Below are positions 51,273 to 60,957 of a stretch of 64,000 bases of DNA, in pieces. The stretch lies in assembly GCF_044792175.1 (NCBI RefSeq), contig NZ_CP172866.1; one strand, written 5' to 3'. The notes under the pieces were generated by a model, which saw nothing but the letters and a program-made list of their open reading frames with translations, did not search any database and had not been told where the DNA came from. Every line of letters starts with the position of its first letter. The stretch's first letter is position 1. This DNA is from Corallococcus sp020037015. Its GTDB lineage: Bacteria; Myxococcota; Myxococcia; Myxococcales; Myxococcaceae. Position numbers and translations under genes: made by a program.

Positions 51273-51989
51273 ATGCACGACGACGACCACCGCGGCCATG
51301 GGCAGGACGGGCACGAGCACACGCACGAGGACTGGGACCACCCGGGCCACTTCGACGCGCGCGACAAGCCGCACCGGCGGGACTATTCACAGCGGGCCTT
51401 CACGGTTGGGATTGGCGGGCCGGTGGGCAGCGGCAAGACGGCGCTGGTGCTGGCCCTGTGCAAGAAGCTGCGGGACCAGTACCGCCTGGGCGTGGTGACC
51501 AACGACATCTTCACCAAGGAGGACGCGGAGTTCCTGGTGCGCAACCAGGCCCTGTCCCCGGAGCGCATCAAGGCGGTGGAGACGGGCGGCTGCCCCCACG
51601 CCGCCATCCGCGAGGACATCAGCCACAACCTGCTCGCGCTGGAGCAGTTGATGGAGGAGCTGCACCCGGAGCTGCTCATCGTGGAGAGCGGCGGTGACAA
51701 CCTGGCCGCCCAGTACAGCCGCGAGCTGGCGGACTACACGGTCTACGTCATCGACGTGGCGGGCGGGGACAAGGTGCCGCGCAAGGGCGGGCCCGGTATT
51801 ACGCAGTCGGACCTTTTGATCATCAACAAGACGGACCTGGCACCGCACGTGGGGGCGGACCTGGGCGTGATGGAGCGGGACGCCCGGAAGATGCGGGGCG
51901 AGGGGCCCTTCGTCTTCACGCAGGTCACACGCGATGTCGGGGTGGACGCGGTGGTGGGCCACCTGCTCGACGCCTGGCGGCGGCGCTAA
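51273..51989 (+). CDS. ureG: Urease accessory GTPase UreG with His-rich N-terminal extension
   Basis: A 238-residue SIMIBI GTPase. P-loop GPVGSGKT at residues 49-56, nickel-binding CPH in ETGGCPHAAIRED, then VESGGDNLAAQYS, YVIDVAGGDKVPRKGGPGI and the NKTD specificity motif in LIINKTDLAPHVG. The first 34 residues carry nine histidines (HDDDHRGHGQDGHEHTHED) that most bacterial UreG lack. No ureE lies in the cluster, so this extension probably takes over nickel storage, as in plant UreG. Confidence 0.95.
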   Translation: MHDDDHRGHGQDGHEHTHEDWDHPGHFDARDKPHRRDYSQRAFTVGIGGPVGSGKTALVLALCKKLRDQYRLGVVTNDIFTKEDAEFLVRNQALSPERIKAVETGGCPHAAIREDISHNLLALEQLMEELHPELLIVESGGDNLAAQYSRELADYTVYVIDVAGGDKVPRKGGPGITQSDLLIINKTDLAPHVGADLGVMERDARKMRGEGPFVFTQVTRDVGVDAVVGHLLDAWRRR

Positions 51990-52062
51990 GCACTGGACGA
52001 AAGGCGTCCCCACCCGATGCCCGCGCCGACACACCGGGGCGGGTTGTGTCAGGGTGCGCGCC

Positions 52063-54543
52063 GTGGAACTCCTGGAGCGGGCTCGCGTTGAGTGGTTCGC
52101 GGCGGCGGTGGGGCTCGTCGTGGGCACCTCGATGGTGTTCGTGCCCTATGAGTTCGGCTCCGCCCTCTTCCATTACGTCTACCCGCACATCCGGCCGCTG
52201 GGGAGCCTGTTCCTCGTTGGCGCGGGGATGACGCTCGTCGCGCTCATGTACCCGGCCTGGCCCGCCTTCGTGGGCCGGGTGGGGCGCGCGCTGATGCTGG
52301 CGGCGATCGCGAGCTACTGGTGGGCGGTCTGCGTCCTGCCCGTCAGCCCCACGGGCACCGTCATCTACCTGCTCCTCATGGCCCTGCTCGTCCTGGAGCG
52401 GCGCGCCCTGCGCCGGGGGCGGGGGCTGCTGCTGGTGTTCCTGGCCTGCGTGGCGCTGTGCTTCGGGCCGCTGATGCTCTGGACGCCCCAGGGCTTCGTG
52501 CGCTTCGCCCTGGCGTCGATGGGGCCCTACGTCCGGTGGGTGGGGCTCCTCTTCCTGTTGATGGGGACCCTGCTCGCCGTGGGGCTCTGGCGCCGCAAGC
52601 CGTGGCCGTGCCGGCTGGCCCTGGGGGGCCTGGCCCTCCTGTTCCTGCACCTGACGGTCGCGGTGGTGGCGCGGCGCTCGTGGTCGGGGATGAGCGTGTA
52701 CGGCGTGGCGGCCCTGACGTGCGCGCTGCTGGCGGCGGTGCGCCGGTGGCCCACGCTGGTGGGTGTGCGCTGGCGGCTGTTGCGCGGCATGGCGCTGGCG
52801 TCGGTGCTGCCCATCCTGGGCGTGGGCGCGGTGACGTCATACCTGGCGCAGCGGGCCCTGGAGGTGGAGCTGCGCGGCAAGGCGCGGCAGGCGGTGGCCG
52901 CGGAGACCGCGTGGCTGGAGCAGACGGCCTCCATGGCGAGCTCGCTGCTGCGCGTGTACAGCCAGGGGCCGGGCCTCATCGCCGCGGTGCGCTCGGGGGA
53001 CCGCGAGGGCATGCGGGAGCGGTTGGCGCTGCTGGAGGGCCCGGCCGGGCTGTTCGACGCGGCCTGGCTGCTGGATGAAGCCGGCGACACGCTGATGTCC
53101 TCCGCGCGGCTCGACTGGGTGAGCGGCAACTTCGCGGACCGGACCTATTTCCAGGACGCGGTGAAGGGCGGCGCCCAGGTGCTGCTGTCGCGGCCCTTCC
53201 TCTCCCTCGCGAACCTGCCCTTCGTCGTGTTCACGGTGCCCATGGAGCTGGGCTCGGGCCGGCGCGCCTTCCTGGTGGGCGCGCTGTCGCTGAAGCGGCT
53301 GGGATTGCAGCCGGCGCTCGCCTCGCCAGGCTACCAAGTGGAGATCTTCGACCGCCGCGACGGCAGCCTCCTGCGGGAGACGGAGCGGGGAAACGCGCTC
53401 GCCCGGGCGCCGGTGCTGGACCTCGTCGGGGCGGAGGAGCTGACGCGGCCGGAGGGGCTCGTGGAGGCGTTCGACGGCACGGGGCGCCGGATGGTGGTGG
53501 CGCACGCGCGGGTGGAGGGCACGCCGTGGACGGTGGTGGTGACGGCGCGGCTGCGCGAGGCGTTCGCGCCGGTGACGCGCATGGGCGCGTGGGTGGTGGC
53601 CATCGCGGTGCTCGCGGGGGCCATCGCGCTCGTGTTGTCGCAGTGGGTGGGGCGGGACGTGGCGGTGCGGCTGGAGAGCCTCCGGGACGGCTTCGCCGTG
53701 CTGGGCACGCCGTCGGTGGAGCAGCGCGTGCAGGCCCGGGGCGATGATGAGATTGCCCAGCTCACCCTGGGCTTCAACGAGATGGCGGCGCGCATCGACC
53801 GGACACAGAAGGAGCTGCGCGAGGCCATCGCCATCCGGGACCAGTTCCTGTCCATGGCGAGCCACGAGCTGCGCACGCCGCTGACGCCCTTGAAGGCGAC
53901 GCTGGACCTGCTCATCCGCCAGCTCAAGGCCGGGCAGGGGATGAACCCGGAGCGGCAGCGGGACACCATCGCCCGGTTGAACCGGCAGGTGGACCGGCTG
54001 ACGCGGCTGATTGGCGACATGCTGGACGTGTCGCGGTTGCAGTCCGGGCGCTTCACGCTGACGGTGGCGCCGTTGGACCTGACGGCGCTGGCGCGCGAGG
54101 TGGTGGAGCGCGTCCAGGTCACGCGGCCGGAGCGCGCCGCGCAGTTGATGCTGGAGCTCCCCACGGAGCCGCTGGTGGGCCGGTGGGACGAGCAACGGTT
54201 GGATCAGTTGCTGACGAACCTGGTGGAGAACGCCCTGCGCTATTCGCCGCCGGGGACGCCAGTGCTCGTGCGGGTGCGCGAGGAGGCGGATGGGGTGCGG
54301 GTGGAGGTGGAGGACCGGGGCATCGGCATCCCGGAGGAGAGCCTGCCGCAGCTCTTCACGCCCTTCTTCCGGGCGCGCAACGCGACCGAGCACTACGCCG
54401 GAGGGCTGGGATTGGGGCTGGCCATCTGCCGTGAAATCGTGGAGCGGCACGGGGGCCGCATCCAGGCGAGAAGCGAGGGGCCGGGGAAGGGCACGTGCTT
54501 CACGGTGTGGCTGCCCCGCTCGGCTGTGGCGGAAGCAGCCTGA
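52063..54543 (+). CDS. Membrane sensor histidine kinase with Cache-like sensor, first of a tandem pair
   Basis: An 826-residue membrane kinase. Residues 1-245 contain seven or eight predicted helices. An extracytoplasmic Cache-like sensor follows (RALEVELRGKARQAVAAETA; DRTYFQDAVKGGAQVLLSRP; LPFVVFTVPMEL). A last helix leads to HAMP (QWVGRDVAVRLESLRDGFAV), HisKA with His601 in SMASHELRTPLT, and HATPase (NLVENALRYSPPGTPV; DRGIGIPEESLPQLF; GGLGLGLAI). The GTG at 52063 is used; it lies in a motif shared with the next gene. It is a paralogue of the kinase at 54615. Confidence 0.9.
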   Translation: MELLERARVEWFAAAVGLVVGTSMVFVPYEFGSALFHYVYPHIRPLGSLFLVGAGMTLVALMYPAWPAFVGRVGRALMLAAIASYWWAVCVLPVSPTGTVIYLLLMALLVLERRALRRGRGLLLVFLACVALCFGPLMLWTPQGFVRFALASMGPYVRWVGLLFLLMGTLLAVGLWRRKPWPCRLALGGLALLFLHLTVAVVARRSWSGMSVYGVAALTCALLAAVRRWPTLVGVRWRLLRGMALASVLPILGVGAVTSYLAQRALEVELRGKARQAVAAETAWLEQTASMASSLLRVYSQGPGLIAAVRSGDREGMRERLALLEGPAGLFDAAWLLDEAGDTLMSSARLDWVSGNFADRTYFQDAVKGGAQVLLSRPFLSLANLPFVVFTVPMELGSGRRAFLVGALSLKRLGLQPALASPGYQVEIFDRRDGSLLRETERGNALARAPVLDLVGAEELTRPEGLVEAFDGTGRRMVVAHARVEGTPWTVVVTARLREAFAPVTRMGAWVVAIAVLAGAIALVLSQWVGRDVAVRLESLRDGFAVLGTPSVEQRVQARGDDEIAQLTLGFNEMAARIDRTQKELREAIAIRDQFLSMASHELRTPLTPLKATLDLLIRQLKAGQGMNPERQRDTIARLNRQVDRLTRLIGDMLDVSRLQSGRFTLTVAPLDLTALAREVVERVQVTRPERAAQLMLELPTEPLVGRWDEQRLDQLLTNLVENALRYSPPGTPVLVRVREEADGVRVEVEDRGIGIPEESLPQLFTPFFRARNATEHYAGGLGLGLAICREIVERHGGRIQARSEGPGKGTCFTVWLPRSAVAEAA

Positions 54544-54614
54544 TACGCGACAGGGCGCCCGCGGCGGCGGCAACCGGACCGTGCGCTCCCGCCCGGGTTG
54601 TGTACTCTGCCTCC

Positions 54615-57089
54615 GTGGGCATCCTGGAACGCGCACGGGTGGAGTGGTTCGCGGCGGCCTTCGGGCTCGTCGTGGGTACCACCATGGTCTTCGTGCCCTT
54701 CGAGTTCGGGGCCGCCATCTTCCAGCTCATCTACCCGTACGTCCGCCCGCTCGGCAGCCTGTTCCTGGCGGGCTCGGCGATGATGATCGCCTCGCTGCTG
54801 TACCCCGCCTGGCCGGGCTTCGTGGGGTGGCTGGGGCGCGCGCTCTTCCTGGGCGCGGTGGCGTTCTACTGGTGGTGCTCCAGCATCCTGTTCCTCAGCC
54901 CGACGGGGGCCATCCTCTACCCGCTCATCATGGCCACGCTCCTCGCGGAGCGCGGCGCGCGCTTCCAGGGCCGCGGGCTGCTGACGGTGCTCATCGCCAG
55001 CGTGTCGCTGTGCTTCGGGACGCTGATGCTCCTGGTCCCCCACGGCTTCGACCGCTTCTCGTTCCAGGGGGCCGGGATCCGGCCGCTGGGGGCGGCCCTG
55101 CTGGGGGCGGGGGCCCTGCTGGCGGTGGGGCTGTGGCGCCGGTGGCCAGGGGCTGGCCGGGTGGCCCTGGGCGGGCTGAGCGCCGCCTTCCTCTACATGA
55201 TGGGCGTGCTGGCGGTGCGCGGCTCATGGACGGGGATGAGCGTGTACGCCGTGCTGACCCTGACGTGCGCGCTGCTGGCGGCGGTGCGCCGGTGGCCCAC
55301 GCTGGCGGGCGTGCGCTGGCGGCTGTTCCGCGGCATGGCGCTGGCGTCGGTGCTGCCCATCCTGGGCGTGGGCGCGGTGACGTCGTACCTGGCGCAGCGG
55401 GCCCTGGAGGTAGAGCTGCGCGGCAAGGCGCGGCAGGCGGTGGCCGCGGAGACGGCGTGGCTGGAGCAGACGGTCACCCTGGCGCGCTCGCTGCTGCGCG
55501 CGCAGAGCCGGAACGCGGGCTTCATCGCCGCGGTGCGCGCCGGGGACCGCGAGGGCATGCGGGAGACGGTGGAGCTGCTGGAGAGCGAGGTCGCGCTGTT
55601 CGACGCGGCGTGGCTGCTGGACTCCTCCGGTGAGACGCTGGTGGCCTCCGCGCGGCTCAACCGCATCGTCGGCAACTTCGCGCACCGGGACTACTTCCAG
55701 GACGCGATGAAGGGGGGCGACCAGGTGCTGCTGTCGCGGCCCTTCCTCACCCGCGCCAACCTGCCCTTCGTCGTCTTCACGGTGCCGGTGGACGCGGGGA
55801 ACGGCACGCGGGTCGTGCTCGTGGGCGGGCTGTCATTGCAGCGGCTGGGGTTGCAGCCAACGCTCGCCTCGCGCAGCTACCACGTGGAGCTGTTCGACCG
55901 GCGCGACGGGACGCTGCTGCGGGAGACGGACCGCGGCGACGTGCTCACCCGCGCGCCCCTGCTGGCGCTGCTGGGAGAAGAGGCGCTGTCGACAGCGGAG
56001 GGGATGTGGGAGGCGCTCGACGCGTCGGGGCGCCGCCTGCTGGTGGCGCACGCGCAGGTGGAGGGCACGCCGTGGACGGTGGGGGTGACGGCGCGGCTGC
56101 GCGAGGCGTTCGCGCCGGTGACGCGCATGGGCGCGTGGGTGGTGGCCATCGCGGTGCTCGCGGGGGCCATCGCGCTGGTGTTGTCGCAGTGGGTGGGGCG
56201 GGACGTGGCGGTGCGGCTGGAGAGCCTCCGGGACGGCTTCGCCGCGCTGGGCACGCCCGCGCGGGAGCTGCGGGTGCGGGCCGAGGGCGACGACGAGGTC
56301 GCGCAGTTGGCGTCGGGTTTCAACGAGATGGCGGCGCGCATCGACCGGACGCAGAAGGAGCTGCGCGAGGCCATCGCCATCCGGGACCAGTTCCTGTCCA
56401 TGGCGAGCCATGAGCTGCGCACGCCGCTGACGCCCTTGAAGGCGACGCTGGACCTGCTCATCCGTCAGTCGGAGTCCGGCGCGAGGCCGACGCCGGAGCG
56501 GCAGCGCGCCGTCTTCGAGCGGCTGACGCGGCAGGTGGACCGGCTGACGCGGCTGATTGGCGACATGCTGGACGTGTCGCGGTTGCAGTCCGGGCGCTTC
56601 GCGTTGACGGTGGCCCCCATGGACCTGACGGCGCTGGCGCGCGACGTGATGGAGCGCGTCCAGGTCTCGCGGCCTGAGCGCCAGGGGGTGTTGTCCCTGG
56701 AGGTCCCGGACGGACCGCTGGTGGGCCGGTGGGACGAGCAGCGGTTGGACCAGTTGCTGACGAACCTGGTGGAGAACGCCCTGCGCTATTCGCCGCCGGG
56801 GACGCCGGTGCGCGTGCGGGTGCGCGAGGAGGACGGTCAGGTCCGGATGGACGTGGAGGACCGGGGCATCGGCATCCCGGAGGAGAGCCTGCCGCAGCTC
56901 TTCACGCCCTTCTTCCGGGCGCGCAACGCGACCGAGCACTACGCCGGAGGGCTGGGCCTGGGCCTGGCCATCTGCCGCGAAATCGTGGAGCGGCACGGCG
57001 GGCGCATCCAGGCGAGAAGCGAGGGGCCGGGGAAGGGGACGTGCTTCACGGTGTGGCTGCCCCGCGCGGCCGTCGCGGACGCGGCCTGA
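54615..57089 (+). CDS. Membrane sensor histidine kinase with Cache-like sensor, second of a tandem pair
   Basis: An 824-residue paralogue with the same domains. His599 lies in the identical SMASHELRTPLT. Some regions are nearly identical to the first copy, down to bases (the segment around LEVELRGKARQAVAAETAWL, and the HAMP/HisKA core). The N-terminal helices and parts of the Cache sensor differ more (LMLLVPHGFDRFSFQGAGIR). Such mosaicism suggests gene conversion after duplication, leaving the sensor free to change. Its stop overlaps the AraC start (TGATG), so the regulator is likely translated in step. Confidence 0.9.
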   Translation: MGILERARVEWFAAAFGLVVGTTMVFVPFEFGAAIFQLIYPYVRPLGSLFLAGSAMMIASLLYPAWPGFVGWLGRALFLGAVAFYWWCSSILFLSPTGAILYPLIMATLLAERGARFQGRGLLTVLIASVSLCFGTLMLLVPHGFDRFSFQGAGIRPLGAALLGAGALLAVGLWRRWPGAGRVALGGLSAAFLYMMGVLAVRGSWTGMSVYAVLTLTCALLAAVRRWPTLAGVRWRLFRGMALASVLPILGVGAVTSYLAQRALEVELRGKARQAVAAETAWLEQTVTLARSLLRAQSRNAGFIAAVRAGDREGMRETVELLESEVALFDAAWLLDSSGETLVASARLNRIVGNFAHRDYFQDAMKGGDQVLLSRPFLTRANLPFVVFTVPVDAGNGTRVVLVGGLSLQRLGLQPTLASRSYHVELFDRRDGTLLRETDRGDVLTRAPLLALLGEEALSTAEGMWEALDASGRRLLVAHAQVEGTPWTVGVTARLREAFAPVTRMGAWVVAIAVLAGAIALVLSQWVGRDVAVRLESLRDGFAALGTPARELRVRAEGDDEVAQLASGFNEMAARIDRTQKELREAIAIRDQFLSMASHELRTPLTPLKATLDLLIRQSESGARPTPERQRAVFERLTRQVDRLTRLIGDMLDVSRLQSGRFALTVAPMDLTALARDVMERVQVSRPERQGVLSLEVPDGPLVGRWDEQRLDQLLTNLVENALRYSPPGTPVRVRVREEDGQVRMDVEDRGIGIPEESLPQLFTPFFRARNATEHYAGGLGLGLAICREIVERHGGRIQARSEGPGKGTCFTVWLPRAAVADAA

Positions 57090-57862
57090 TGCGCTACGTG
57101 GAGGCGAGCCCCTGCGCGGCGCTGGCGCCGTACGTCCAGTGCTACTGGGCGCTGGAGTTGTCTGGCGCGGCGCCGGTGGGGGTGCACCGGGTGCTGCCGG
57201 ACGGGTGCCTGGACATCCTGGTGGACCTGACGGACGGGGCGGGGCCGCGCGTCGTGGGCGCGATGCGGACGGCGGAGGTGGTGCCGTTGTCCGCGCGAGC
57301 GTCCTTCGTCGCGGTGCGCTTCCGGCCCGGGGGCGCGCAGCCGTTCCTGCGGCTGCCCTTGCTGGAGCTGACGGACGCGAAGGTGGCGCTGGGGGACCTC
57401 TGGCCGCGCGAGGCCCGCGAGTGGCGGGAGCGGCTGGGCGCGGTGCATGGGACGGCGGCGCGCTTCGCCCTGCTGGAGCGGCTGCTGCTGGGCCGGCTGC
57501 CCGCGCAGGAGGGGGACGTGGGGGTCCGGCGCGCGGTGGACCTCATCCTGGGAGCGAGGGGGCAGGTGCCGGTGCGTTCGCTGGAGGAGGTGATGGGGGT
57601 GGGGGCGCGGCAGGTGGAGCGGCGCTTCCACGCGGCGGTGGGGCTGTCGCCGAAGGTGCTGTGCCGCATCGCGAGGTTGCAGCACGCGGTGGAGCTGTCG
57701 CGGGAGCTGGAGGGCGCGCAGTGGGCGTTGGCGGCGGGGTACTACGACCAGGCGCACCAGGTGCGGGAATTCCGGGCGCTGACGGGGCTGACGCCGGGGG
57801 CGTACGTGCGCGAGCAGGCGGAGGTCGGATTCGTCCAATCGCCGGAGGAGGCGGGTGCGTAA
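57089..57862 (+). CDS. AraC-family transcriptional regulator
   Basis: A 257-residue regulator. The N-terminal half has the DUF6597-type pattern (ALAPYVQCYWALELSG; RVLPDGCLDILVDLTDG; FVAVRFRPGGAQPFLRLPLL). The C-terminal domain has the two AraC helix-turn-helices: VRSLEEVMGVGARQVERRFH and WALAAGYYDQAHQVREFRAL, closed by LTGLTPGAYVREQAE. ATG overlaps the upstream kinase stop by one base. It is not a response regulator, so the link to the kinase is through co-expression. A VOC gene follows after 33 bp. Confidence 0.9.
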   Translation: MRYVEASPCAALAPYVQCYWALELSGAAPVGVHRVLPDGCLDILVDLTDGAGPRVVGAMRTAEVVPLSARASFVAVRFRPGGAQPFLRLPLLELTDAKVALGDLWPREAREWRERLGAVHGTAARFALLERLLLGRLPAQEGDVGVRRAVDLILGARGQVPVRSLEEVMGVGARQVERRFHAAVGLSPKVLCRIARLQHAVELSRELEGAQWALAAGYYDQAHQVREFRALTGLTPGAYVREQAEVGFVQSPEEAGA

Positions 57863-57895
57863 GGTGGGGGTGTTCCCACTTCGAGGAGGCACACC

Positions 57896-58261
57896 GTGTC
57901 CACCGCACCGCAGCAGGCCGAGCAGCACCACCGCATCGACTACATCGAGCTCCCCGTGAAGGACATCGCGGAGGCGAAGCGCTTCTACGGCGCGGTGTTC
58001 GGCTGGAGGTTCGAGGACTACGGCCCGGACTACACGAGCTTCATGGACGGGCGGCTCAACGGCGGCTTCGACAAGGAGCGGGAGGTGTCGAAGGGCGGCG
58101 CGCTGCTGGTGCTGTATTCCAAGGACCTGGACGCGACGCTGGCCAAGGTGCGCGAGGCCGGGGGGCGCATCGTGAAGGACACGTTCTCCTTCCCCGGAGG
58201 CAAGCGCTTCCACTTCACCGACCCCACGGGCAATGAGCTGGCGGTGTGGACGGAGCCTTGA
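57896..58261 (+). CDS. VOC/glyoxalase-family protein
   Basis: A 121-residue protein with the vicinal-oxygen-chelate fold: IDYIELPVKDIAEAKRFYGA at the start, FGWRFEDYGPDYTSF, GRIVKDTFSFPGGKRFHFTD and DPTGNELAVWTE at the end. Family members bind a metal and act as glyoxalases, dioxygenases or drug-binding proteins. The GTG start has GAGGAGG upstream. It probably belongs to the AraC regulator's target operon. Confidence 0.9.
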   Translation: MSTAPQQAEQHHRIDYIELPVKDIAEAKRFYGAVFGWRFEDYGPDYTSFMDGRLNGGFDKEREVSKGGALLVLYSKDLDATLAKVREAGGRIVKDTFSFPGGKRFHFTDPTGNELAVWTEP

Positions 58262-58398
58262 GCTGTCGCGGTCCCAACACTCCCGGTCCCCCCATGACGC
58301 GTGGTGCGCGAATGGGCGGGACGCGGAGTGATGCCGGATCGCGTGGGTTCCGGGCCCGGGGTAGAAGTGGAATTGGCTCCTCCCTGGGAACGTCGCCC

Positions 58399-59976
58399 GT
58401 GCTCGCTACCGCCAAAGCCACCGTCCTCCACGTCAACGACACGCCCGCGAGCCTCTACCTGGGGACCTTCTCGCTGCGGCAGGCGGGCTACCACGTGCTG
58501 GAGGCGGTCACCGGGGAAGAGGCCCTGGGGGTCGCCTTCGCTTCCCGCCCCGACGTCATCGTGCTCGACGTGAAGCTGCCCGACATGAGCGGCTACGACG
58601 TGTGCCGGCTGCTGAAGGAGGACCCGCGCACCTGTGAGATCGCCATCATCCACACCTCCGCCACCTTCATCACCGCGGAGAAGAAGGTCGCGGGCCTGCG
58701 GGCCGGCGCGGACGTCTACCTCACCCAGCCCTTCGACCCCGAGGAGCTCATCGCCACCGTCAACAGCGTCCTGCGCCTGCGGCGCGTGGAGCGCGAGGCC
58801 CTGGCGAACGCCGCCCGCCTGGAGGAGGCCGACCGCAAGAAGGACGAGTTCCTCGCCATGCTCGCCCACGAGCTGCGCAACCCGCTGGCCGCCATCTCCC
58901 TCGCGGTGCAGATGCTGGGACAGAAGGACTCGAACGGCCTGTCCGAAGCGGACACGCACCGCCGCGACATCATCGAGCGGCAGGTGAAGCACCTGCGCCA
59001 CCTGGTGGACGACCTGCTCGACGTCAGCCGCATCACGCGCGGCAAGTACTCGCTGCGCCGCGGCCGGCTGGACCTCAACACCGTGTTGCAGCACTCGCTC
59101 GCCGCCGCGCGGCCCGTGATGGAGGAGCGCGGGCTCATCCTGCGGGAGTCCCTGCCCACCGAGCCCTGCTGGGTGGACGGCGACCGGACGCGCCTGGAGC
59201 AGGTCTTCATCAACCTGCTGGACAACGCCGCCAAGTACTCCCCCGCGGGCAGCACCGTCACCGTGAGCGCCCATGGGTCCGATGACTCACGCGTGCGCGT
59301 CTCCGTGCAGGACACCGGCATCGGCCTGCGGCCGGAGGACCAGGAGCGCATCTTCGAGCTCTTCGCGCAGTTGGACGCGGGGCTCGCGCGCAGCCGGGGT
59401 GGGCTGGGCATTGGCCTGACGCTGGTGCGCAACCTGGTGGAGGAGCACGGCGGCCACGTGGAGGCCTTCAGCGAGGGCCCCGGCCGGGGCAGCACCTTCA
59501 CCGTCACGCTGCCGCTGCTCACGGATGACGTGAGGCCGGAGGCCCCCGTGGAGCGAATCGAGCCCTCCCGGGGCGAGTGGCGCATCCTCCTGGTGGACGA
59601 CAACCCGGACGCACGCGAAGGCCTGTGCGAGATGCTCCAGATGTGGGGCCACACCGTCGCCGTGGCCGCGGACGGCGCGGAGGCGCTCCGCATGGCGACC
59701 CCCGGCACCTACGACGTCATCATCCTGGACATCGGCCTGCCGGGCCTGGACGGGTTCCAGGTGGCGCGGGAGCTGCGCGGGCGCATGGTCTCGGACGCGC
59801 ACATCATCGCGCTCACGGGCTACGGGGCGCCGGAGGACCGGGCCCGCAGCGAGGACGCCGGCTTCGACCTGCACCTGGTCAAGCCCGTGGAGCTGGTGGA
59901 GATCAGCCGGGTGCTCGCGCAACTGGAGCCCGTGAAGCGCGGCACGCGCCACCGGCCCCGGTTGAAGAGCGCGTAG
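58399..59976 (+). CDS. Receiver-kinase-receiver hybrid protein
   Basis: A 525-residue soluble protein in order REC, HisKA, HATPase, REC. The first receiver has phospho-acceptor Asp57 in DVIVLDVKLPD. HisKA has His157 in AMLAHELRNPLAA. HATPase has NLLDNAAKYSP, GIGLRPEDQERIFELF and GGLGIGLTLV. The second receiver has Asp444 in DVIILDIGLPGLDG. The GTG at 58399 is used; the region before it (to 58294) is open but low-complexity. It could take phosphate from a partner and pass it on. No domain suggests an input. Confidence 0.9.
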   Translation: MLATAKATVLHVNDTPASLYLGTFSLRQAGYHVLEAVTGEEALGVAFASRPDVIVLDVKLPDMSGYDVCRLLKEDPRTCEIAIIHTSATFITAEKKVAGLRAGADVYLTQPFDPEELIATVNSVLRLRRVEREALANAARLEEADRKKDEFLAMLAHELRNPLAAISLAVQMLGQKDSNGLSEADTHRRDIIERQVKHLRHLVDDLLDVSRITRGKYSLRRGRLDLNTVLQHSLAAARPVMEERGLILRESLPTEPCWVDGDRTRLEQVFINLLDNAAKYSPAGSTVTVSAHGSDDSRVRVSVQDTGIGLRPEDQERIFELFAQLDAGLARSRGGLGIGLTLVRNLVEEHGGHVEAFSEGPGRGSTFTVTLPLLTDDVRPEAPVERIEPSRGEWRILLVDDNPDAREGLCEMLQMWGHTVAVAADGAEALRMATPGTYDVIILDIGLPGLDGFQVARELRGRMVSDAHIIALTGYGAPEDRARSEDAGFDLHLVKPVELVEISRVLAQLEPVKRGTRHRPRLKSA

Positions 59977-60060
59977 GGCCGCACGCGCGAAGGCGCGCCC
60001 GTGCCCCTTTCGTGCGCGACGCGGAAATGGAGGCCCCCGCTTCGTCGTAGAACGGGCCAC

Positions 60061-60957
60061 ATGCTCAGCCTGCGCAACCTGGTGAAGGTGTATCCGGGGC
60101 CGGTGACGGCCCTTCGTGGCGTGGACCTGGACGTCCCCAAGGGGATGTTCGGCCTGCTCGGGCCCAACGGCGCGGGCAAGTCCACGCTGATGAAGATCCT
60201 CTCCGGCCTGCTGGAGCCGACCTCCGGCGAGGTGACGCTCGATGGCCTGGACCTGGTGCGCCACCCGGAGGCGCTGCGCCCGCACCTGGGCTACCTGCCG
60301 CAGGAGTTCGGCTTCTACCCGTACCTCTCCGGCCAGGACATGCTGCGCTACCTGCTGGAGCTCAAGGGCGTCACCGCGCCGCAGGGGCTGACGGCCCTGT
60401 GCGCCCAGTTGCTGGAGCGCGTGAACCTCACCTTCGCGGCGAAGCGCAAGGTGAAGGAGTACTCCGGCGGCATGCGGCAGCGGCTGGGCATCGCGCAGGC
60501 CCTGGCCGGTGACCCGAAGCTCCTCATCGTGGACGAGCCCACCGCGGGCCTGGACCCCGAGGAGCGCCAGCGCTTCTACCGGCTGCTCGCGGAGATGGCC
60601 CACGAGCGCACGGTGCTCCTGTCCACGCACATCGTGGAGGACGTGGCCATGCTCTGCCCGCGCTTCGCCGTCATCCGCCACGGCCGCGTGATGACCATCA
60701 CCAGCCCCACCGAGGCGAAGGCCGCCCTTCAGGACTCCCTCTTCGAGGGCACCGTCCCCCCGGCGGACATGGCCGCCTTCCAGCAGGCCTGGCGCGTCAC
60801 CCAGGCCGTGCTCTTCGAGGGCAGGAACCGCGTGCGCATCCACGCCGCCCCGGGCACGCCCGTGCCCCCCGGCTTCGAGCGCACGCCGCCCACGCTGGAG
60901 GACGCCTACCTCCTCCTGATGAAGGACGAGTCCAAGGCCCCGGCGGTGGGCGCGTGA
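60061..60957 (+). CDS. ABC transporter ATP-binding protein
   Basis: A 298-residue ATPase. Walker A GPNGAGKST near residue 35, Q-loop region LGYLPQEFGFYPYLS, signature YSGGMRQRLGIA, Walker B LLIVDEPTAGLDP, and H-loop STHIVED. The last 80 residues are a family tail without a known domain. It is fused in translation to the permease/peptidase gene: the stop and the next GTG overlap (GTGA). It powers export or membrane-complex assembly by its partner. Confidence 0.93.
   Translation: MLSLRNLVKVYPGPVTALRGVDLDVPKGMFGLLGPNGAGKSTLMKILSGLLEPTSGEVTLDGLDLVRHPEALRPHLGYLPQEFGFYPYLSGQDMLRYLLELKGVTAPQGLTALCAQLLERVNLTFAAKRKVKEYSGGMRQRLGIAQALAGDPKLLIVDEPTAGLDPEERQRFYRLLAEMAHERTVLLSTHIVEDVAMLCPRFAVIRHGRVMTITSPTEAKAALQDSLFEGTVPPADMAAFQQAWRVTQAVLFEGRNRVRIHAAPGTPVPPGFERTPPTLEDAYLLLMKDESKAPAVGA

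Noticed and set aside
58246..58398. N-terminal extension of the receiver-kinase-receiver protein
   Set aside because: The extension is low-complexity Arg/Gly/Ser and lies before the receiver fold. The GTG at 58399 fits the domain boundary.
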